NCBI GenBank assembly: GCA_029718625.1
Contig: CM056377.1
Span: 97,456,998-97,520,997, forward strand
Source: Synaphobranchus kaupii
Lineage: Eukaryota; Chordata; Actinopteri; Anguilliformes; Synaphobranchidae
Direction: 5' to 3'
Length of the DNA: 64,000 bases
Both the position numbers and the translations under genes were made by a program. The notes below the pieces were generated by a model that was not told where the DNA came from, searched no databases, and saw only the letters and a list, made by a program, of their open reading frames with translations. Shown piece by piece: positions 43,780 to 56,549 of this stretch (the first letter of the stretch is position 1; every line of letters begins with the position of its first letter).

Positions 43780-44400
43780 CATCACTCTAGTATTTTCAAA
43801 ACTAGAGGGGGAATGAGGCACGGACTCAAAAAAACTATTTCTGAATCAGAGAACTCCCCTATGGATAAATCGTCCAACGGAGGATTCCAGTCACACCGCG
43901 AAGCCCAGGCAAAACTCTCCTCCCTGTCCTCTGAGGGTGGAGAAGACCCAATCTGATTGGCTGGAAAGCCCACCTCCTCATCGTCGCTGACTGACCTCGA
44001 CTCAGAGTCAAACCTACAACTGTTAGGAGCAGGTGACGCCGTCAGTAGACAGTGAGAGGCACACTGGGGACCCCACTGAATGATGCCCCAATTAACGTGT
44101 GGTTTGTGTTTGATTAACCAGGAATGCCCTAAGATGAGGGGGTAAGCCGGTGAGTCAACCAGGAAGAGTCGGATTCATTCTGAATGACCACCATGAAGAA
44201 CAAGCATGCAGATAAAATCAGTGGTCTGTTTAACTAGACCAGTGCCCAGCGGGCGACTATGGAGAGCTGTAACGTAACGGGGTCGTGAGAGGAGACAAAC
44301 AGGTATTTTAAACTCCTTAGCCCACTTGGAATCGACAAAACACTCAACCGCTTACAAATCTAAAAAAGCGTCAATTTTAACTGAGTGTTTATTCCAAGAC
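43780..44400 (-). pseudogene. Protease-region remnant of the chromovirus
   Basis: In the minus strand, with frame breaks: VECFVDSKWAKEFKIPV, YVTALHSRPLGTG, FLVDSPAYPLILGHSWL, KHKPHVNWG. LILGHSWL and the linker are typical of Gypsy protease between gag and RT. The DSG active-site triplet appears changed or lost (FVDSK). Ends where pol is deleted. Confidence 0.65.
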
Positions 44401-44457
44401 AATTGGACTGGTAAACAGGGTATGAAAGACTGATTTATTATGACTCGCTGGTGTCTT

Positions 44458-45513
44458 TCATTCCCCTATCGAGACCCTTCCGTTCCCCACCAACTTAGGG
44501 CACTTAGCCTTAGTGTGTCCTCTGTGCCTGCAATGATGACACCATTCCCTGCATTGCTTAGTTCTTCTTTCTGCGACGTGAAGGAACCTATCGACCTGCA
44601 TGGGCTCATCCCCGGTCAGTGAGCCATGGACAGAGGGGGACGCGGGAGGTGTACCCGGAAGAGGGAGGATGTACAGAGTGGAACGGGTCCTCCTCTTACC
44701 TCCCTCCCTCTCTCGTTCCCTTACACACGTGGCAGGTGGTTCAAGCACTGCCAGAGCGTCTTTAACGGGATCGGAGAGTGCATTGGTAAATAACGTTATG
44801 AGCGGACCCTCTGCCCAGCCAGTTTGGCCTGCCAATGCCCAGAACGTAATGGAGAATTCCGCTACCTATGTTGTTCCCCTGACGAAGGCGGGTTAGCCTC
44901 ATAGCTGCTTCCTGGCCAGAAATATTGTGGTCAAATACCAACGGCATCTCCTTCATGAGGCTATCCGAATTGTTCATGACTGGAGCTTGTGACCGTATAA
45001 GCAGTATCGGTAAGCAGGGATAATATAAGTGCTATATGTGAGTCTTGAGAGGAGAAGCGCGAGGGTTGCGCTTTGAAAAATATCAGACATTGTGATAAAT
45101 ACCCCCTACACTTCCCTGATTCTCCGTCGTAACGGAGGGGGAGTTGAAGTTTTGACTCCCTAACAGTGAGAGGAATAGGTGGTGAAGGGGGGCTCTCAGG
45201 GGAAGGTGCTTGGGAAACCATGGGAGTTGCCACGCCAGCTAATGGGCGAAAACTGTCTGCTAGATCGCGCATCTGCTAGATGGCAGCATAACTGTTCATG
45301 CAGTAATTCCTGTTTGTTATACATGGCCAGCTGCTGTTCGTGGGTGGCCGCTTGTTGAGAGTGGACAGTTTGGATACCCCTTTCAAGTGCGGTTAAAGCC
45401 GCGTGCTGGGCTGCAAAGGCTTGTTCGAACTCCATCTGGGTCACTGGTACCTCCATAATGGCTTCAGTGTACTGTGAGGGAGGGGATGGGGTCGGAGAAC
45501 CAGACGCGACCAC
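44458..45513 (-). pseudogene. Chromovirus gag, frameshifted
   Basis: Three consecutive frames: ATG 45513 MVASGSPTPSPPSQYTEAIM with a Gln-rich coiled-coil-like stretch (HSQQAATHEQQLAMYNKQEL); then PLRYDGESGKCRGYLSQCLI and FFKAQPSRFSSQDSHIALIL (capsid-like core); then a CCHC knuckle CHHCRHRGHTKAKC near 44530. Gag would form the particle shell. At least two frameshifts. Confidence 0.85.
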
Positions 45514-46217
45514 ACGGGGATCTAAAAGCCACCCACTACGGTGGAGTAACCACAGGTTTTAAAGGGGAATAACAGGAAGCACAAACAGAGAAGAAAGGTT
45601 CTCCTACGGGAGCTAACCCCCACCGTATATGCCAACAGAAAACTACCCAGAAAGAGGGCGAGGAAAAACCAGAGAAAACAAGTGAAAAATTAACAACAAA
45701 ACGAACGAAAACCTCCAGCACAACATATCATAAATGAGCTTCAATACAAGGAGGAAAATAAAAAGGTAACGAAAACCTCCCGCTCAATGCAAAGTAAATT
45801 GAGCTAATATAAAAGGAGGGAAATATAAAGGTAACTAAGGTTTCAGCCTCAAAAAGAGGACTGGGGGAAAACACAAGGAAAGAAACTTACTGAGATAAAG
45901 GAGAAAAGAAACCCCTAAGGAGGAATCCTCTAAAGCTCAGCTAAAAGGAAAGTCCCACGTATCTTTTTAGCAATGAAAACGGAAAAGATAAGTGGTCTCC
46001 TTTAGTTCCTATACCGAAATTACCGGCTAGAGCGTAAGCAGAGTTAATACTGAAGCCTGGAATAGAGGGCGCGCCCAGCTTATATAGCCGCATACAGCTG
46101 AAACCAATCAACATAAAATGGCCTCTAGAGGGAAGAAAAAAACAACAAGAGTGCCCTTTAATGGCCAAGAGTCGCAATAACCGCCAGAAGGGTAAAAATA
46201 GGCTCAAAATCATGACA
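45473..46217 (-). repeat. 5' LTR of the chromovirus (745 bp)
   Basis: Starts TGTCATGATTTTGAGCC (46217) and ends CCCATCCCCTCCCTCACA (45473). The TATA-like region is GCTTATATAGCCGC in plus orientation (46077). Hairpins include CTCAAT..ATTGAG (45782-45822) and CCTC-TTTTT-GAGG (45848-45860). Shares GGTTCTCCGA near the end with other LTRs here. Confidence 0.9.
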
Positions 46218-47140
46218 GTTCATGTATCTGAGGTTGTATCTACCTGCAATTTTATGTAATGTACATACCAATGTAGAAGCAGTGTTTAACCGTAATCACA
46301 TACTGCATAAATATTTCCTTTCATGAAAATATGATACCTGCTGGCAAAGGAGCTAATATCCAGGAGAGCCAAAAACAGGTCTTAGTTACAGTATAATTAA
46401 CAAATTAAGCTATCATGTCAAACATTCCAGCTTTGGGGAAAACTACAGATGCTCCTACAGATTTGTATAATATATACAAGACATGATCAATTTATTTTAA
46501 TTGCAAAATATGAAAGTGCACAGCCAAGGCTTCTAATAAGCTACCACATACAGTACATGCATTCAGCATCACTCATCCACTCAGCTTGTGGGTCAGCATC
46601 ATCCAATCTTTATTTGTATATCCAATCTTTATCTGAATGAGTTGTACTTATTCTAGCTGCATCCTATTCCTGAATGCCTGTTCATTCAAAATGTAACCCA
46701 AACATTTTTAAACAAAACAGGCCACATTGGTCCTAGTTTCAGTTGCAAAAAAAAGAGCTGTATATAAATGGGGCCAGTGGGTATGCACACTGGGAGCACC
46801 ATCAGACTCATAAATCAGTGTGCCGATGCTGCATAAGGATTTCATTAATCTAATACCAAAGTACTTTTGAACAGCAATTTCTGGCAGGTGTATCCTGTGC
46901 ATCACATATTACATTTAAAAAATATATAATTTTTGTGTATACCATGTTTTGAGATCTGTATAGTGCTCATAGCAAAAAATACACCACCTGCTATATAAAA
47001 TATGGAGAGACTACAAGAGTAGAGAAAATTCCCAAATAAGCCTCATTGATATCCCTCCAGTAGATCACACCAGAGCTAGAATTATGTCTGAGGAACTAAT
47101 GCTGGCTAGATGTAAAAAAAAAAAAAAAAAAAAAACCCTC
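46218..47140. other. Intergenic sequence
   Basis: No gene or repeat recognised apart from a poly-A tract at 47116-47136. Confidence 0.4.
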
Positions 47141-47960
47141 TGCAATTGTGCCCACATATTTAAATCCTTTCTTCTGCTGGGGAGGGGGGTGGGAGGGGAA
47201 TATGAATTGGTCATGTGAGAAGCCCTGCTTAGTAAGCAGTGACGTCCGGGTGCTCTGTCACTCTAACGGTGTCTGTCAGAGTCCACATTTAAGCAGCTGC
47301 CTCCCCAGAGCAGAGGAGGTAGGAAGCATTCCACTCCATAGACCAGAGCGTGTGATACAGCCAACTTTGATAGAGAGGGCTGGCTCTTCCCTGCTCAGCA
47401 CAGCACTGCCCCTAACAACACGGTGGAATAGATGCAGCTTTTCTCTGTTGCACTGCTGAACTCACTGGATTTTCTCCACACACTGAAGTGACCACTGAAT
47501 GGGGAGATCAGGTCTGTGCTGGTGAAAAGAGAAGAAGAAGCAAGGGAAAGAAAAGCTGGGGAAAAGGAATGGTAATTTATTGCCGACTGCAGAAACCAGA
47601 GCACAGCAAACCAGGAGCACAGGGAGACCAGACCGGCAAAAACAGAGATCATTACCGTGAGAGAAACGCAGATCTGGGGAGGGGGGGGGGGGGGGGGGTA
47701 TCGGGGAGAAGACTCCTTAAGGCAATAGAAATTATAGCAGGACTCTGAATGTGACAGATGGATGGACTAGATTCCAGGAATTAAGGAGTGCAGAGGATGC
47801 ACATGTGATTAAGGGGAGAAAAAAAATTACATTATTGCAGCTTTTTGTGGTGGAAATGATGGTGTGCCAAGTGTACCAAGAGACGGCAACAGCCTCCACA
47901 CACTCAGATGGGGTGCCGCACAAAGAGGTATGTCTGTGCAATGTTCACTTGCGTTAGCTT
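47141..47960 (+). promoter_or_regulatory. Candidate promoter and 5' non-coding exon of b3galt2
   Basis: A non-repetitive stretch that stands out from its AT-rich flanks. It has a CRE-like half site (CAGTGACGTCC, 47239), CACATTTAAGCAGCTGCC (TATA-like plus E-box, about 47283), purine-rich exon-like text (GAAGAAGAAGCAAGGGAAAG) and donor-like sites (CAGAGGAG|GTAGGA at 47319, AAGAG|GTATGT at about 47926). Vertebrate b3galt2 has a coding exon preceded by non-coding exon(s), so an upstream exon is expected. The link to b3galt2 is by strand and position only. Confidence 0.3.
47681..47698. repeat. Poly-G tract (18)
   Basis: 18 uninterrupted G. Confidence 0.95.
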
Positions 47961-49019
47961 TCCGTGTTACCAGATACCTTTAAAAAGTTCACATTTCATT
48001 TATAGGAGCTAAGCAGATCCTTATTAATCCAACCCAGATCTCAGAATCTCATACTTACTGTACATACCGTACATCGAAATAGACATGTAAACAGACTCAG
48101 CCAGAGACAGAAGAGCTGGAATGTAAACAGAAACCTTTTTTAGGATATTTCTATTGGCTCAATCAGCCTGTGTAATGAATATTGATTTATGGAAAATCAA
48201 TTTTTAACCACTTCAATGGAAGCTGATCATGAAACTGTGATTGAACTCAGAAATAAATGGGCCTCTAATGTAGCCCATTTTTGACATCTATTTACAAATT
48301 CTTTCAAATACGGTGATTAAAGTGCATGTGTATGTTTGTGTGTGTGTATGTTTGAATTAGTTTTTTCTGTGCGTGTGGTGGTGCTGAGGGGAGGGGATGG
48401 GATTTAATGCATGAAATATTGTTCACATAACAACTGTAATTGGCAGATATAAGATTAGTACGTGTATGAATTGGTATATAAGCTGAGGTGATTTCACCTT
48501 ACAATGGACCCATTATGAACACACTCAAGCATATACACACAAAACTGTCCCAGGGATATTAGTCAACTTGCCTGTACTTGTGAACCCCCCCCCCCCCCCC
48601 CCACTCTTCCAGATTTCCAGTTGACAAGGACAAACAAGGCTTGAACAAACAAGGCTTTCTGATGAGTGAAACATCAGAATCACCAGCCGTGCTTATTAAG
48701 AACAAAGTTCTTGTTCACTCGGGCTAATGATGCTTGGTTTAGTTTGAAACTTTGAAAGTTAAGCTTCCCATGGCATTTTTAACATTTGTTAAATATTAAA
48801 GGAGAAGTTTGATATTTAGCAGGTTAAATCCTGTTAAAAGGTTATTTATAATCATATACAACAGTCCATATCAACATTTTGAGGAACTGTGCAGTCTTGA
48901 GATATATTGCTTATTGCTCATGTCACAGCTAACTTACAGTACACAATGGATCTGGATGGGCATATAGAAAATCCTTCAAAAAACACCATAAACTCTCGTT
49001 TTAAAAGACGGGAAACTCA
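47961..49019. other. Intergenic sequence with poly-C tract
   Basis: No gene. 18 C at 48585-48602, a GT-rich stretch at 48325-48350, and nothing else recognised. Confidence 0.45.
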
Positions 49020-51056
49020 CCGTCGTTTAAATACCAAGTATTCTTGCGCCCATTACAAGTGAACTGGGCGTGTTGGTCTTAAGATGAGGTGTGGCCAGGA
49101 TAATTTTTGGCGTATTGCTATCTTGAGCCAGCAGAAAGCGCTTGCGCTAAAAACCACCACAAACCTGGTCTAAAGTCATGTCGTAGTTGTTTACATGTTA
49201 TTTTAATGGCACATATAGTGCATCTACATAGGCGTGTGCAGAACGAGTGTACACCCTCCTGTCTGTTACACACAGGGGCGCGCACAAGCATCACTAAAAA
49301 TGTCAAGATTACAATGTGAAATATTATTATTGTGTAGGCTATATCAAAAAAATGCATAATAATAAAAGGGTCCATAGGTCAAAGACCACATACCTGTCCC
49401 TCAGCGAAGGGGAATGCCACATTAAATTGCTTTCAGCCCACTCCATCAACATCCAGGCGATGTGCGATGGTACGTGTAAGGTTACATGTATAGACTATTC
49501 GCAATTATCCTGGATAACTTAGCCTATATTTGCCAATAGTTCCTGTAATCTTCTGGGGGGACAATCTTCTGTTACGGGACAATGGCTATCCATTAAAAAC
49601 TTTGCACCTATACAATAAACACCTATATCAAGCCTAATGCGTGAATTGACATTTACACCTAATGTGCAAATTGTCATTCAATGGAAAATTTGCGTACTGC
49701 AATAGACGGACATTTCAGTTATGAAAATGCGCTTCAGATGTCATTACAATACAGCTTTCTTCATCTAGGCCTACAGTCTCTAAGTAAATAGAATGGTTTT
49801 GACTGAAAAAAGTTCAAAACCTTGCCCAGTGTATTGTTTTTAGGCTACAGTCCCCGGAATTCACTGTGCATAAGTTTTTTTTGATAGCCTACGGTTAAAA
49901 AAAATGGAGATTAATTAAAATTTCACCATGTGAAATTTCACCACTGAATTTTAATTTATTCTTCATATTTTTTAAATTACAGTGATCAGGTTTTCATCTT
50001 ATTAAAACCCTGCTGATTTCACATGTCATTCCATAACTGAACAAAAGAGAACTAAATAGTCTAATTAGAAACGAAAACAAATTTGCAGCACATTACACAA
50101 TTAATTCACAATAAATTTTAATGCCATTCTCTGCATGTGCACTTTAACTTAATGCAGGAGCAGGTCTGTTACCCTGCTGTAAATCACACTTTTCACAGTC
50201 TTCCTGGGAAAGTGGACTGTTTTAAAGCATTACGCTAACAGTAAAACAGGTTGGTCACATTTCCATATACAGGTCATTATAAAACAAGGGAAAATATGCA
50301 TGAACCTATGGGGTCTGAAACTGACAGCTTTAGAGTATTTACTAGTGTCATCCTTAAGGCAAAATAACAGTATTTATGTTATTAATCAATGTTAGAATGC
50401 ACATAATGAACTTCGGATGAAGCTTGAACTTCGAGAACTCCATGAGAACAGTCTCATGGAATTGATGCTTGACAATGCTTCATTGTATAATCAAACGAAA
50501 TTCGTGAAACAAGCAGGCTAATTTGGCATTTTCTAAGGTGAGATGGAAGCCATTCTGGTAGCTTATTCTCACCTGTTGCATGTGCTTTTAATGAAATTTA
50601 ACTATATAGGGCTATATTTTCTGAAATAACAGCACTGTCGGGAATTACCGGGAACCCGTGCCGGTGTTAAAACCCTAATATTAAAGATTATTATTGTGTA
50701 TATCAAAACACGTCATGGTTAGTCCGAATAATATTGATCATACTATTCATAGCCTATTACTTGCTCGCACCATACAAGCACGAGCATGTCTGTTTCGCCA
50801 TCCTATAAGCAATCCGCCAAGGTGGAAAAGCAGGCTTTTAAAGGGAATGGGATATGACATTTTCATTGGTTTATTGCATGTTACACACAAGACACACCTA
50901 TAATTAATGAAGAGACTAAGTTCAGCCCATTTGCACGTTGCGCTGTGCTTAGCGCTCAGAAAACACGCCGTTTTAACTAGTAAAAGTGGACTTGACCACA
51001 CCCTAAATGCCCCCATGCATTTAGACCAAGCGCTAAGATTGTCAAGATAGAGCCCC
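49020..51056 (-). mobile_element. GGGCCCTATCTT-type DNA element, copy 2
   Basis: Inverted copy of 58537-60442. The right end is TCAAGATAGAGCCCC; the interior shares GAGCCAGCAGAAAGCGCTTG (49119), GGGCGTGTTGGTCTTAAGAT and GGGAATGGGATATGACATTT. The left terminus is missing. About 2 kb, no transposase frame seen. Confidence 0.8.
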
Positions 51057-52226
51057 TTATCTTTTTTTTACTGTCTGTCTCTAAGACCAAAATAACAACA
51101 TTTCATATTTCTCTCCTCTTTTTTCTCTGAGAAATCACTTGGTAAAATCTAAGTTTTACTTACTGTATAAGAATTTTAAAAAGCTATAGAAATTTTTATT
51201 GAAACTGCAATGTTTAAGCATAACTAAAGATTTAATGGGAACAGCTATTTTAAGTTATACAAATAACAATTTATGAAAAGACTATTGCAGTATACAGCAT
51301 TTTGCTCTGAAAAAAAAAACCACAATAAATATTACAAAACCTTAACCATGCATTTTACCCAGCAGATATCTTTTGCCATTACGGCATAAAATAATGCATA
51401 CCCATTGCCATGAAAAGATGACAAATATGTTTTTGCCTTCAGAATACAGGTACTAATTACTTGTTACATTACTTTTTTATTTCTCCTTAATAGAAAATAT
51501 TTGTGAATAATTTTTTTCTGTAGACCAAGACTGCTGCAACACATTATCATAAGGCATTCACATTTGGTGATAGCCTGGTTGGGACACTACAGTGTTAATA
51601 TCTCAACCTTCGCAATCATATTTTTATGCATTAGCAATGATCAAAATAACTTCTGACACTACTGTCTGTAGGAAATAAATTCAGTAGTACATAAATGTAT
51701 AATTTCCCATCTTGAGTCACTCTTTTTAGGCCACTGAGCATTCAGTAATAGGTTAAATACATTGATGCAGTATAGCTAATAACATGATTTATTTAGCTTT
51801 GAGAAGATCTCCAAATTCACTCAAAAAAAGTGATTTACCATTTTCATCTCATTCGTAAATTTTTTAATTTCATACAGATTATTTAGAAGGTCACCTGCTT
51901 TTTGAGTTAAATTGAAAGATTCTTTAGAAAAATAACATTTCTGGCATGAACAAACAACAGTTTTTTTCTTCCATTAACAAAAGACACAAAAACCAAATGT
52001 AATGACAATTTGCTTATTTATCAATTACATGTTATTGTGGAAAACATTATTTATCTTAGTGTCACAGCCTAACTGCATTCAGATCCCTACATATAAATAC
52101 CATATGTATTGATCACTCTTTGCGATTCAGCTGAACACTGGTTTCCCTTTCTGGCTCCGCAGTGGCATTTTATGAGATAAAAGAGAAACGCTAATGATCT
52201 AATTCATCTTAACATTCAGTAATTAT
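51057..52226. other. AT-rich intergenic sequence
   Basis: No gene. Bases 52075-52225 (TTGCGATTCAGCTGAACACT, GAAACGCTAATGATCTAATT) look non-repetitive with homeodomain-like TAAT sites and could be a conserved element. Confidence 0.35.
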
Positions 52227-54800
52227 GGGTCCAAGCACGTAGTGCTGGAACCCTCTTGTTTTTGTTCAGATTATTATTATTATTATTTTTCTGCCCTAAA
52301 AGCAACCAGATTTGGTAGATACGTACCCAGTCCCAAGAGTACCTCAGAAAATAAAACTTACCCAGATTCGCCAGATGGTGGCGCTATAGGAAGAAATTGA
52401 AATTTTGGACCTATTTTGGGCTGGAACTTTTGAACCCTTTGGCCTATCCTCAAAATTCCCTAGGTCCTCCAAAACAAATTTGCCTCAAGGACCATTAAAG
52501 TCCGCCATATTGGATTTTTTTCTAATTTACATTTTGTGAAAAACCTTCAAAATCTATCTCCTCCTAGACGGTTTGACGAAATTGCATGAAACTTGGCATG
52601 AAGCATCTACTAAAGAATATCTTTAAAAGTTATATAAACAAAGTTCTCATCAAAAACTCTGGCCGCAGCAAGCCAATAAAAACCAATGTGGGCGTGGCTT
52701 ATCACAAAATGCTAATAACTTTTGAACGCAATGTCTGTTCAGCACAAAACTTTATTGGTGTTTTCTGTATATTACTCAAAGGATGTGTGTACAATGAACC
52801 ACATGACCAAATAACTTGCAATTTCGGTGGCAACGGTCGTAGTCAAAGATACAGAACAAGCCATTGATGAAAGTTCAAAGAATATGGCCACCATCAGCCA
52901 ATCAAATTTTAGCACTCATTACACAGACTTAATGAGGGCCAATCAACTTGAAACTTGGTAGATATGTACTACTAATAAGGATGTACTAAGTTTCTGCCAT
53001 CTAGAATTTTGTGAAAAACCTTCGCAATATATGTCCCTCCTAGACAGTTTGACCAAATTGCATGAAACTTGGTTTGTAGCATGTACTAATGAAACTCTTT
53101 AATGGTTATATAAACCAATCATATTGAGAAAAAATATGCCCCACAGCATGCCAAAAAAAAAACAATGTTGTCGTGGTTTATGACAAAAAATGCTAATAAA
53201 TCCCAAATGATTAGACATAATCATATCCAACTTGGTGAGCTCAGCAGTGTAATATTTACTGAATAAAACCTGCTGATGCGATAGAGCTCCAAAAATATTC
53301 AGGAAATATTGGTTGCTCAAGGGTCATATGCAATATTAAGACAAGGGGCCCTATCTTACACCCGGATTTGGAATCTATGTCCTCCTAGACAGTTTGACCA
53401 AATTGCATGAAACTTGGTTTGTAAAATGTACTAACGAAAGTGTTTAATGGTTATATAAACCAATGTTATTGAGAAAAAATATGCCCACAGCATGCCAATA
53501 AAAAAAATATGTTGTCGTGGCTTATGACAAAAATGCTAATAAATCCCAAATGATTTGACATAATTATATGCAACTTGGTGAGCTCAGCACTGTAATATCG
53601 TCTGAATCAAACCTGGTGGTGCTATAGAGTTCCTGTGGCCAGGATAAATTGCGGCGTATTGCTATCTTGAGCCAGCAGAAAGCACTTGTGGTAAAACCAC
53701 CACAAACCTGGTGTAACATCATGTCGCAGTTATTTCTATGTTATTTTGGCAGCGCAATATAAGTGTGTAGGCATGCGCACAACGCGCGTACATCCTCCTG
53801 TCTGTTATACACAGGGGTGCACAAAAGCATGCAAGGTTATTTCTCACAGTGTTTGAAGTAATCTCAGGAGCTTTATAATACCATACTTGTCTCTCCATGA
53901 TAGAACAAATTTGCCTGCAATAACCCATCATGTCACCCATATTGGATGTCCCCCATTTTGAATTATGTGGAAAAGACTTAAAATGCTTCTTGTCCTACAA
54001 ATGTTGACCGACTTGTACGAAATTAGGTGGCTAACCTCCTTAGAACATGCTCCATAGAACCATTGTACAGAACTTTGATACGAATAATGAGCCAATGAAT
54101 ATGTATGTGGGTGTGGTTTATCACAAAAATGCTAATAACTTTTCAGTGCAAAGTCTGATCAACACAAAACTTGAGATATAGCTTTGACATGTCTGGCCAA
54201 TCAAGGCCATCCAAAATTATTCGTCTCAGTCACTAGGTGGCGCTATAGAAAGGGAAAATGTGAATATTTCCATAACTCATAAAACCAAACCAAATAACTT
54301 GATATTTTGTATGCTTTTGGAAGCTTTGTCTTTGTCAATGGTACCGACGGGCCATCCATGAACATTTAACATTGAAAAACATTGCGGATCAGCCAATAGG
54401 GGTGAGTACAGTAATTCAACAAACCTGTGAGTTTTGCGACAAGCAAATTTCTCACTCTGTTTGAACTACTGTCATGAGTTTTCTATCCCAAATATGTGTG
54501 ACAAAACACTTAAAATGCTTCATCTCTGACAATTTTTGGCAGATTTGACTAAATTAGTCTTTCACACTCCTTAGACACAGAGCCCAATCGAGAAATTGTA
54601 TAGAATTTTAATATTTTAAAAGATGGCTGAATAATTAATCAATAAAAATGTATATAGATTCAGAATCTTTACATTCCAACATTCATCAGTCAGGTGTTTT
54701 GTGTCATTCATTACAGCCTGACAAACACATGAGACTGCATTTGTGGGACATTTGCGCAATTCTGCTTGGACCCCGTTAATTGCCGCTTGCGGCTATATTA
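52227..54800. repeat. Long dispersed repeat with internal imperfect tandem units
   Basis: Left end GGGTCCAAGCACGTAGTGCT; right end TTCTGCTTGGACCCCGTTAA then TTGCCGCTTGCGGCTATATT. The core phrase AAATTGCATGAAACTTGG recurs near 52580, 53055 and 53398, with GGTTTATCACAAAAATGCTA-like text at 52695, 53172, 53518 and 54115. GGTGGCGCTATAG recurs (52377, 54236). No ORF of a known protein. Repeats of this layout are common in fish; the class is unresolved. Confidence 0.7.
53344..53850 (-). mobile_element. Fragments of a GGGCCCTATCTT element (copy 3)
   Basis: 53344-53367 has the terminus GGGGCCCTATCTTACACCCG. 53636-53850 has internal text (GGCGTATTGCTATCTTGAGC, CACCACAAACCTGGTGTAAC) matching the copies at 49080-49260. 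The part between them (53368-53635) is host repeat text. Confidence 0.65.
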
Positions 54801-55083
54801 TTTTTTATATATTTATTCTTAAGTCTCATTTCCACACCTTTAAGGAGGGGACAAACAGGATGTAACATAAGTGCAACCTCGTATTATACAAAGAAACACA
54901 ACATTTATCAGCAATGAGTAGTACCTTTGCCCAATATTTTACACATTTAAACCATGTTAGAGAGAAAACAGAATATCACATTTGGAAGTCAAATTAGCAT
55001 CATATGAAATAAACAGAATGGCTGAAATATGCCAAAGATAAAACACAATTCACACCCACCCAAGTAGTAGTATTATATATATA
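54801..55083. other. Intervening AT-rich sequence
   Basis: No feature recognised; ends in TA-rich sequence at the mariner-like insertion site. Confidence 0.35.
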
Positions 55084-55906
55084 CAAGGAGCACCATAATT
55101 CATTGGACAGTGACACATTTCTTGTTATTTTGGTTCTGTACTCTAGTACTTTGAGTTTGAAAGGATACAATGACAATTGAAGGTTGAAGCGCAGACTATC
55201 AGCTTTAATTTGAGGGTATTTTTATCCATATCGGATGAACCGTTTAGAAATTATAGAACCTTTTGTACATAGCCCCCCCATTTTCAGGCGTGAAAAAATG
55301 ATGGACAGTTTAACATAATGTAGAATAAAGTAATCATTTTTAACATTTTGTTGCATGTCCTTTGCATTCCATGACTTCCTGATGTCTGTGACCCAACAAT
55401 ATCAAAAGACTCTTGATATCTTATTTGCTGGTACTCCTACAAGCAATACTATAGCCTATCTGCATTTGAATTGATTCTCTATGGGAATTGGGGGGTGGGA
55501 CTAGATTTAGCTGTAAATTATGCTGGAACAGTATGGAACACATGGTTGGCGAAATGGCTGTAAGTCCATCAACGGTCTGAGGTATCAAACGCGCCTCAAA
55601 CCATCACTCTGCTGCCAGATATGCAGTGGATATGGATGGATCACTTTAAGGGTTGTTTCTCCTGACAAATTTTCCTATTGAACTCTATGGAAAAATAAGT
55701 CAGGAGAAGAAAACCCTTCAAGTTATCCAAGTGATATTGTTGGGTCACAGACATCAGCAAGTCATGGCATGCAAAGGATATGCGACTAAATATTAAAAAT
55801 GATTACTTTATTCTATATTATGTTAAACTCAAACTCAAAGGGCTAGAGTACAGAACCCAAAATAACAAAAAATGTGTCACTCTCCAATGAATTATGGTGC
55901 TCACTG
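55084..55906. mobile_element. Mariner-like foldback element, complete
   Basis: Termini CAAGGAGCACCATAATTCAT and CAGTGAGCACCATAATTCAT (inverse), flanked by TA in TATATA context. The arms are about 80 bp with high identity (GTACAGAACCCAAAATAAC and its inverse), continuing less perfectly through GTTTAACATAATGTAGAATA and GGCATGCAAAGGA. A separate strong hairpin AAGGGTTGTTTCTCCTGAC / GTCAGGAGAAGAAAACCCTT lies at 55657-55730. No transposase. TA target and size fit Tc1/mariner MITEs. Confidence 0.8.
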
Positions 55907-56549
55907 TATATACTGTGTGCATATATATATTGTAGAGAACAAAGAGACTGAGGCTTCATTAAGTCTGAGTCTCCAGATTCATGAATATAAAAAACAGAAA
56001 ACTCTCTCAAAGAAAGCATTTACATACATTCCATACATGTAGTCCTGTGACCTCACGGACGATAATGCTCACCTCGGTAATACAAGCCACTTGTACACCC
56101 CAGGGAACCTAAAATGCAAGAGTCTTATTTCTCATATCTGAGGCTCAGCCCCCTTCCCTGGGTACAATGACCACCAACCATTTACATATACAAACATAAA
56201 AAATGGAATTTCATTCTCAACCTGTCCCATTGAATATGCTGTGTGAATATGTGAATATGTACTTATGTTGTGTGACTGTTTGTTTTGTATTTATTATTTG
56301 TGTTGTACTGTCTCATGAGTGTTAATATCATCATTGTGGTTATTGTATGTATTGTGCTATGTAATGGTTACACAGGGACATTTTGGGACTCTGGCTTTCT
56401 GATCATGAGACTGAGCCTCCTGCGGAGATATTCACAATTAACACTCCTGATCAACTGAGGCACAATGGAGTGTCTGTCCAAATTCTTCATGTGACTCTGA
56501 GATGAACACAGACTGCTTGATCGATCAGGCGCCTGTTTGGGTAGGAACA
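55907..56549. other. Intergenic sequence
   Basis: No gene recognised. It ends at a 27-C tract. Confidence 0.4.

Larger units (their letters stand above)
42863..46217 (-). mobile_element. Gypsy chromovirus, pol largely deleted
   Basis: A minus-strand element with a 5' LTR (45473-46217), gag, protease region, the integrase C-terminus with chromodomain, a polypurine tract (AGAGGGGGGGTCC, 43080-43092) and a truncated 3' LTR (42863-43079). RT, RNase H and the integrase core are missing around 43690-43780. The shared LTR part differs by only a few bases, implying a fairly recent insertion. Confidence 0.9.
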
